Assembly (NCBI RefSeq): GCF_000526215.1
Contig: NZ_JAFQ01000004.1
Coordinates: 1,984,001-2,048,000, forward strand
Direction of reading: 5' to 3'
DNA from: Nocardia sp. BMG51109
GTDB lineage: Bacteria; Actinomycetota; Actinomycetes; Mycobacteriales; Mycobacteriaceae
DNA length: 64,000 nucleotides
The stretch's first letter is position 1. Each line of letters begins with the position of its first letter. Below the pieces are notes generated by a model. It made no database searches, was not told the origin of the DNA, and saw only the letters and a list, made by a program, of their open reading frames with translations. The translations under genes were made by a program, and so were the position numbers. Positions 59,422-64,000 of this stretch are shown in pieces.

Positions 59422-60315
59422 GTGCCCGCAGCAGCCCCCGCCGAATCGGCGATCGCCGAGCAGCGCCCGGCCGACACCCCGGTGCCGATAGTGTCGGATT
59501 CCCAATCGTTCGGACGCGCCTTCAAGGACCTACGCGACGGGCTGGCGCAACGTGAGCTCTGGCTGTCGCTGGGCTGGCAGGACATCAAGCAGCGGTACCG
59601 GCGGTCGGTGCTGGGTCCGTTCTGGATCACCATCTCGACCGCCGTGCAGGCCGCCGCCATCGGAATCCTGTATGCCACCCTGTTCGGCCAGCCGCTGCGC
59701 GAATATCTGCCGTACGTGACGGTCGGCATCATCGTGTGGAACGTGATCGAGGCCAGCATCCTCGAGGGCGCGGAGGTGTTCATCGCCAACGAGGGGCTGA
59801 TAAAGCAGCTGCCCTCGGCATTGAGCGTCCATATCTACCGGATGGTGTGGAAGCAGTTCCTGTTCTTCGCCCACAACCTGATCATCTACGCGCTGCTGCT
59901 GGTCGGGTTCATGGTGTGGCGGGATCTGGAATGGACGGTGGTGCTGGCTCTGCCCGCCATCGTGCTGGTGTTCCTCAATTGCATGTGGGTGTCGATCGTA
60001 TTCGGCATCTTCAGCACCCGGTACCGCGATATCGCGCCGATTCTCGGCAGCCTCACGCGCATGCTGTTCGTGCTCACCCCGGTGATGTGGTCGGCGAAAG
60101 TGCTGCACGCCCAGGGCGGTTCGGTGAGCGAGCGGGCGCGCCTGGTCGAGTTGAACCCGACCTACCATTACCTGGAGATCGTGCGCGCCCCGATGCTGGG
60201 CGATCCGATCGCGCTCCGCAGCTGGCTGGTGGTGGCCGCGTTCACCGTTGTCGGCTGGGCGCTGGCAATCCTGGCCATGAAGCAGTACCGATCCCGCGTC
60301 CCCTACTGGGTGTGA
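59422..60315 (+). CDS. wzm: ABC transporter permease for galactan export
   Basis: A 297-residue ABC-2 permease with six membrane helices (ISTAVQAAAIGILYATLFGQ, YLPYVTVGIIVWNVIEASILEGAEVF, MVWKQFLFFAHNLIIYALLLVGFMVW). DIKQRYRRSVLGPFWITIS near residue 55 is the O-antigen/teichoic-acid type entry motif. With the ATPase at 60323 it would flip the lipid-linked galactan precursor of arabinogalactan. It corresponds to Rv3783. The start is a GTG; the first 30 residues are hydrophilic. Confidence 0.88.
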   Translation: MPAAAPAESAIAEQRPADTPVPIVSDSQSFGRAFKDLRDGLAQRELWLSLGWQDIKQRYRRSVLGPFWITISTAVQAAAIGILYATLFGQPLREYLPYVTVGIIVWNVIEASILEGAEVFIANEGLIKQLPSALSVHIYRMVWKQFLFFAHNLIIYALLLVGFMVWRDLEWTVVLALPAIVLVFLNCMWVSIVFGIFSTRYRDIAPILGSLTRMLFVLTPVMWSAKVLHAQGGSVSERARLVELNPTYHYLEIVRAPMLGDPIALRSWLVVAAFTVVGWALAILAMKQYRSRVPYWV

Positions 60316-60322
60316 AGGCGAT

Positions 60323-61141
60323 ATGTCCGATGTGAGTATCGAAACCCAGAGTGCCTGGGTGGAATTCCCGATCTTCGATGCCAAATCGCGGTCGTTGAAG
60401 AAGGCGTTTCTCGGCAAGGCGGGCGGTTCGATCGGGCGCAACAAGTCCGATGTGGTCGTCGTCGAGGCCCTGCGCGACATCACGGTGTCGTTCAGCGAGG
60501 GCGACCGCGTCGGCCTGGTCGGCCACAACGGCGCCGGCAAATCGACGCTGCTGCGCCTGCTCGCGGGTATCTACGAGCCCACCCGGGGCAGCGCGCGGGT
60601 GCGCGGCCGGGTGGCGCCGGTATTCGATCTCGGCGTCGGCATGGACCCCGAGATCTCCGGCTACGAGAACATCATCATCCGCGGCCTGTTCCTCGGGCAG
60701 ACCCGCAAGCAGATGCTGGACAAGGTGGACGAGATCGCCGAATTCACCGAGCTCGGTGAGTATCTCAACATGCCGCTGCGCACCTACTCGGCCGGTATGC
60801 GGGTACGCCTGGCGATGGGCGTGGTGACCTCGATCGACCCCGAAATCCTGCTGCTGGACGAGGGAATCGGCGCGGTGGATGCCGATTTCCTGAAGAAGGC
60901 GCGAAATCGCCTGCGCGATCTCGTCGCTCGCTCCGGAATCCTGGTATTTTGCAGCCACTCCAACGAGTTCCTCGCGCAACTGTGCGACACCGCGATCTGG
61001 ATCGATCACGGCGAGATGCGGATGCGCGGCGGCATCGAGGAAGTGGTGCGGGCCTACGAGGGGCCCGATGCCGGTGAGCACGTCGCCCAGATTCAACGCG
61101 AACTGGAACGAGAACGGGAACTGGAGCGGAATCCCACATGA
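60323..61141 (+). CDS. wzt: ABC transporter ATPase for galactan export
   Basis: A 272-residue ATPase. Walker A is GHNGAGKST, the signature region is LRTYSAGMRVRLAMG (YSAGM as in polysaccharide exporters), Walker B is EILLLDEGIGAVD and the H-loop is FCSHSNEFL. It is short, with no C-terminal carbohydrate-binding domain, as in the mycobacterial Rv3781. It overlaps the glycosyltransferase gene by 4 bp and lies 7 bp after the permease, so the three form one operon. Confidence 0.9.
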   Translation: MSDVSIETQSAWVEFPIFDAKSRSLKKAFLGKAGGSIGRNKSDVVVVEALRDITVSFSEGDRVGLVGHNGAGKSTLLRLLAGIYEPTRGSARVRGRVAPVFDLGVGMDPEISGYENIIIRGLFLGQTRKQMLDKVDEIAEFTELGEYLNMPLRTYSAGMRVRLAMGVVTSIDPEILLLDEGIGAVDADFLKKARNRLRDLVARSGILVFCSHSNEFLAQLCDTAIWIDHGEMRMRGGIEEVVRAYEGPDAGEHVAQIQRELERERELERNPT

Positions 61142-62064
61142 GTGAACAGGCGGCACCGCCCGATCCGACATGGGACGGCGCCCGCATCGTCGCGGTGGTC
61201 GTCACCCATAAGCGCCGGGAGTTGCTGGCCGAATCGCTGAAGGTGGTCGGTACGCAGACGCGTCCGGTCGATCACCTGATCGTGGTGGACAACGCGAACG
61301 AGCCCGAGGTCGGTGAGCTGGTGCGGGAGCAGCCGGTGCCGGCCACCTATCTGGGTTCGGAGCACAACCTGGGCGGCGCCGGCGGTTTCGCACTGGGCAT
61401 TCTGCACGCGCTGTCGCTGGGCGCCGACTGGGTCTGGCTGGCCGACGACGACGGCCGGCCCGAGGGCCCGGAGGTGCTCGGAACTCTCGTGGATTGCGCC
61501 CGGCGGCACCGGCTTTCCGAGGTCTCGCCGGTGGTTGCCGATATCGACGACCCCGACCGGCTGGCCTTCCCGTTGCGCCGCGGGGTGGTGTGGCGGCGGC
61601 TGCGCTCCGAACTGGGCGACGACGATTTCCTCCCCGGAATCGCCTCGCTGTTCAACGGCGCCCTGATTTCCGCGCAGGCCGTCGAGGTGATCGGCGTGCC
61701 CGATCTGCGATTGTTCGTGCGCGGTGACGAGGTGGAGATCCATCGCCGGCTGGTGCGCTCGGGCCTGCCGTTCGGCACCTGTTTGCAGGCGGCGTACCTG
61801 CATCCCAACGGCTCCGCCGAATTCAAGCCGATTCTGGGCGGGCGCATGCACACCCAGTATCCGGACGATCCGGTCAAGCGGTACTTCACCTATCGCAATC
61901 GGGGTTACCTGATGGCACAGCCCGGGATGCGCAAACTGCTACCCCAGGAATGGGCCCGGTTCTCCTGGTTCTTCCTGGTGCAGCAACGCGATCCGGCCGG
62001 ACTGAAAGAATGGCTGCGGCTGCGGCGCCTGGGGCGGCGCGAGCAGTTCCACAAGCCTGATTGA
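61138..62064 (+). CDS. glfT1: Galactofuranosyltransferase GlfT1
   Basis: A 308-residue GT2 enzyme. VAVVVTHKRRELLAESLKVVGTQTRPVDHLIVVDNA is the nucleotide-binding entry, LGGAGGFALGILHAL the GlfT-type loop, and WLADDDGRP the DDD metal motif. The end (YRNRGYLMAQ) is typical of this family. GlfT1 adds the first galactofuranose residues to the decaprenyl linker in arabinogalactan synthesis. Its coupling to the galactan exporter supports the call. Confidence 0.9.
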   Translation: MSEQAAPPDPTWDGARIVAVVVTHKRRELLAESLKVVGTQTRPVDHLIVVDNANEPEVGELVREQPVPATYLGSEHNLGGAGGFALGILHALSLGADWVWLADDDGRPEGPEVLGTLVDCARRHRLSEVSPVVADIDDPDRLAFPLRRGVVWRRLRSELGDDDFLPGIASLFNGALISAQAVEVIGVPDLRLFVRGDEVEIHRRLVRSGLPFGTCLQAAYLHPNGSAEFKPILGGRMHTQYPDDPVKRYFTYRNRGYLMAQPGMRKLLPQEWARFSWFFLVQQRDPAGLKEWLRLRRLGRREQFHKPD

Positions 62065-62090
62065 TTCACACGTAAGTCGAACACGGAGGT

Positions 62091-63050
62091 ATGGCTGTGA
62101 GTAATCCCTGGGGCGGGCAGCCACCCAACGGACAATCCCCCTCACCGAACGGGCAGGCGCCCTATCCCGGAGTTCCGCAACCGCCGAACGGAGTCGGCAC
62201 CTACGGCGCACCGCAACCGCACAGCACGTCCGCGCCGCAGGTCCCACAGCCCGGATACCCACCGCAACCGCACAGTGCCTCGGCACCGCAGATCCCGCAG
62301 CCCGGTGCGCCGCAGCCACACAGTGCCTCGGCACCCCAGATCCCGCAACCCGGTGCGCCGCAGCCACACAGCGCCTCCGCGCCACAGATGCCGCAACCCG
62401 GATATCCGCCGAACGCCGCGCCACCACAGGTCCCGCAGCCCGGATACGGTGCGCCGCAGCCGTTCGGCGCTCCGCAGCCCGGGTATCCGCCGCAGCAGCC
62501 CGGCATGCAACCGCCCGGCATGCAGCCTCCGCCGCCCGGCGCACCGGCCCCCGGACAACCGTTCCCCGGCGCACCGGCCAATCCCTATGGCGGGCAACCC
62601 AATCCCTACGCGGCCCCGAACTACGGCGCGCCGCCCCACGCCCCGATGCAGCAGTACCAGCCCGAGCCGGGCCCGCCGGGCATCGTCGTCGACAGTTCGT
62701 ACTTCCCGATGGCCTTCATGCTCGCGCTGACCGGCCCGAAGATCATCGTCGACGGGTATCCGGTGCCGAACGCGCGCTGGGGCCGAACCCACATCCCGGT
62801 CGGCCCGGGCCAGCATCAGGTCCGGGTCGCCACCCGCTGGATGTGGGATATGGGCCCGGCCGACGCCGTCGTGCCCGTCGCCGAGGGCCAGAGCACCCGG
62901 GTCTACTACCGCTCGCCGGCGATCGCGTTCATCCGCGGGGCCATCGGGCCCGTGCCACAGTCCACACCGGGCATAGCGTTCATCTACGTGATGTGGGGGT
63001 TCGTGGCCCTCGTCATCCTGCTGAACATCGTGCTGATCGCGGCCATGTAG
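62091..63050 (+). CDS. Pro/Gln-rich repeat membrane protein
   Basis: A 319-residue protein. Residues 1-190 are low-complexity, with repeated units such as PQPHSASAPQIPQPG (four near-identical copies) and later GYPPQQPG-type units. Residues 200-270 form a small globular domain (PGIVVDSSYFPMAFMLALTGPKIIVDGYPVPNARWGRTHIPVGPGQHQVRVATRWMW), and a C-terminal helix anchors it. GGAGGT precedes the ATG. It probably belongs to the envelope operon above. The repeat part may be a flexible linker; the function is unknown. Confidence 0.7.
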   Translation: MAVSNPWGGQPPNGQSPSPNGQAPYPGVPQPPNGVGTYGAPQPHSTSAPQVPQPGYPPQPHSASAPQIPQPGAPQPHSASAPQIPQPGAPQPHSASAPQMPQPGYPPNAAPPQVPQPGYGAPQPFGAPQPGYPPQQPGMQPPGMQPPPPGAPAPGQPFPGAPANPYGGQPNPYAAPNYGAPPHAPMQQYQPEPGPPGIVVDSSYFPMAFMLALTGPKIIVDGYPVPNARWGRTHIPVGPGQHQVRVATRWMWDMGPADAVVPVAEGQSTRVYYRSPAIAFIRGAIGPVPQSTPGIAFIYVMWGFVALVILLNIVLIAAM

Positions 63051-63070
63051 GCACGGCGGGAAAATACCTT

Positions 63071-63088
63071 GCGCCCCAGCGGGGGCGC
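63071..63088 (+). terminator. Hairpin after the Pro-rich gene
   Basis: GCGCCCC, loop AGCG, GGGGCGC: a perfect 7-bp stem 21 bp after the stop. There is no U-run, so it may be a weak or Rho-assisted terminator. Confidence 0.4.
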
Positions 63089-63150
63089 CTGTCATCGTTG
63101 TACCCGTCCACAACGGACGGCATCGTCGAAGGGTCGAGGAGGTGGAAGAC

Positions 63151-63246
63151 GTGAACGCCAACTATCGGGTTGTCGCGGCCGGGCAGCGGCTGGGTTTCGA
63201 AAGCCGCACCGCCGCACGTACTTTCACCCTCTCCCCGATGCACTGA
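63151..63246 (+). CDS. 31-residue peptide before rsgA
   Basis: GTG to TGA encodes VNANYRVVAAGQRLGFESRTAARTFTLSPMH. GAGGAGGTGG, a very strong ribosome binding site, lies 6 bp before the GTG. The stop is 44 bp ahead of the rsgA start. It may be a translated leader or a genuine small protein; I know of no named family. Confidence 0.45.
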   Translation: MNANYRVVAAGQRLGFESRTAARTFTLSPMH

Positions 63247-63290
63247 GCCCTGAGGTCGGGCTCGGTGCCCGACGAAGGACGCTTCTCATC

Positions 63291-64000
63291 ATGGTCGATT
63301 ACGACCGTCTCATCGCATACGGCTGGACTCCGGCCGTTTCCGCCGAGTACACACGGCTGCTCGATACCGGCTGGATACCGGCCCGCGTGATCCGCATGGA
63401 TCGCAGCGAGTGCGACGTCGCGACACCCGAAGGGCTCGCGCGTGCGCGCTGCCCTCGGGCGGATACCAACGTCGACGGCCTGTGTACCGGCGATTGGGTC
63501 GGCCTGGACTCCGATCTCCTGGTGCGGCAACACCTTCCGCGCCGAACCGCGATCGTGCGCGCGACGGCCTCCGGGCGGTCGGAGGCGCAGGTACTGGCCG
63601 CGAACGTCGATACGGTGCTGGTGTGCTCGGCCGCCGACGGCGACGTCGACCTGGGCCGCATCGAGCGAATGTTGGCGCTGGCCTGGGAATCCGGCGCGCA
63701 GCCGGTGGTCGTGCTGACGAAAGCCGATCTGGCCGTGGAGGTTCCGCTGGACGACGTGCGTGCCGCGGCGCCCGGTGCGATGGTGCTGGCCGTCAGCGCC
63801 ACCACCGGAACGGGCATGGACGTGCTCACCGCGGTGCTGGACGGCACGGTCGCGCTGATCGGACCGTCCGGCGCGGGCAAGTCGACGCTGGCGAATGCGC
63901 TGCTGGGCGAGGAGGTCTTCGCCACCAGCGAGGTGCGCGCCTCGGACCAGCGCGGACGGCACACCACCGTGCACCGCGAACTGCGGCCGCTGCCCGGCGG
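63291..64000 (+). CDS. rsgA: Ribosome small-subunit-dependent GTPase A, partial
   Basis: The first 236 residues; the gene runs off the window. An OB-like N-terminal part (VIRMDRSECDVATPEG, CTGDWVGLD) leads into the circularly permuted GTPase: G4 VLTKADL comes before G1 GPSGAGKSTLANALLG, and QRGRHTT corresponds to the G2/switch region. RsgA checks maturation of the 30S subunit. The ATG at 63291 is chosen from the conserved start region. Confidence 0.9.
   Translation, partial: MVDYDRLIAYGWTPAVSAEYTRLLDTGWIPARVIRMDRSECDVATPEGLARARCPRADTNVDGLCTGDWVGLDSDLLVRQHLPRRTAIVRATASGRSEAQVLAANVDTVLVCSAADGDVDLGRIERMLALAWESGAQPVVVLTKADLAVEVPLDDVRAAAPGAMVLAVSATTGTGMDVLTAVLDGTVALIGPSGAGKSTLANALLGEEVFATSEVRASDQRGRHTTVHRELRPLPG

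Noticed and set aside
62142..63161. Long minus-strand frame opposite the Pro/Gln-rich gene
   Set aside because: It is the antisense of a low-complexity repeat; there is no start signal and no domain.

Overview
The window reads as chromosome of a high-GC mycolic-acid actinomycete, most likely Nocardia. Support: GTG starts and short gene overlaps are common; there is a mycothiol-dependent enzyme, an antigen-85-like mycolyltransferase, a type VII secretion-associated gene, a lipoprotein class A beta-lactamase, and a right-hand block (quinone oxidoreductase, PLP-fold protein, proteasome activator Bpa, galactan ABC exporter, GlfT1) in an order that recalls the Mycobacterium tuberculosis Rv3777-Rv3783 region. 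The genus is inferred from gene content, not from a search.

Layout. 0-21 kb is mostly core: a heterodimeric ABC exporter, small enzymes, a phytase-like lipoprotein, a solo Dcm/Vsr pair, a four-gene type VII/LppA/YbaB operon, a beta-lactamase/LysR/serine-hydrolase cluster, and a MerR-glyoxalase fusion with a clear operator. From about 18.6 to 22.1 kb the genes become accessory, and two are frameshifted. 22.27-30.72 kb is an island bounded by a 39-bp perfect repeat of the 3' half of tRNA-Arg(ACG). It has no visible integrase but carries an IS1380-type transposase, a Panacea-Doc toxin-antitoxin pair, a GNAT gene with a GntR remnant, a nucleoside-hydrolase operon, and a DUF6879/XRE triad. 30.8-35.1 kb is core again.

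35.39-49.27 kb is a nearly complete actinomycete integrative and conjugative element (AICE) in tRNA-Ser(TGA), bounded by 65-bp perfect att repeats. It has integrase, excisionase, RepSA-type initiator, TraB/FtsK translocase, Spd-like small genes, a GntR regulator with iterated palindromic operators at two promoters, a GNAT gene, and an HNH-like cargo gene. A group II intron has split the first gene of its leftward operon in antisense orientation. The two islands share an inverted GntR-tail/GNAT/221-bp-repeat block, so the tRNA-Arg island probably contains the remains of a related element.

49.3-53.4 kb, next to attR, is a small defence and toxin-antitoxin zone: a scrambled RelE with its Phd antitoxin, a PASTA-like lipoprotein, and a two-gene phosphoribosyltransferase + DprA-like module matching the ShosTA architecture. 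From 53.5 kb to the end the genes are core (MarR, lactate monooxygenase-like enzyme, the galactan-export block, RsgA).

Several reading frames (18.8, 21.8 and 49.7 kb) are broken by 1-2 nt changes. Whether these are real decay or residual sequence error cannot be decided from this sequence.
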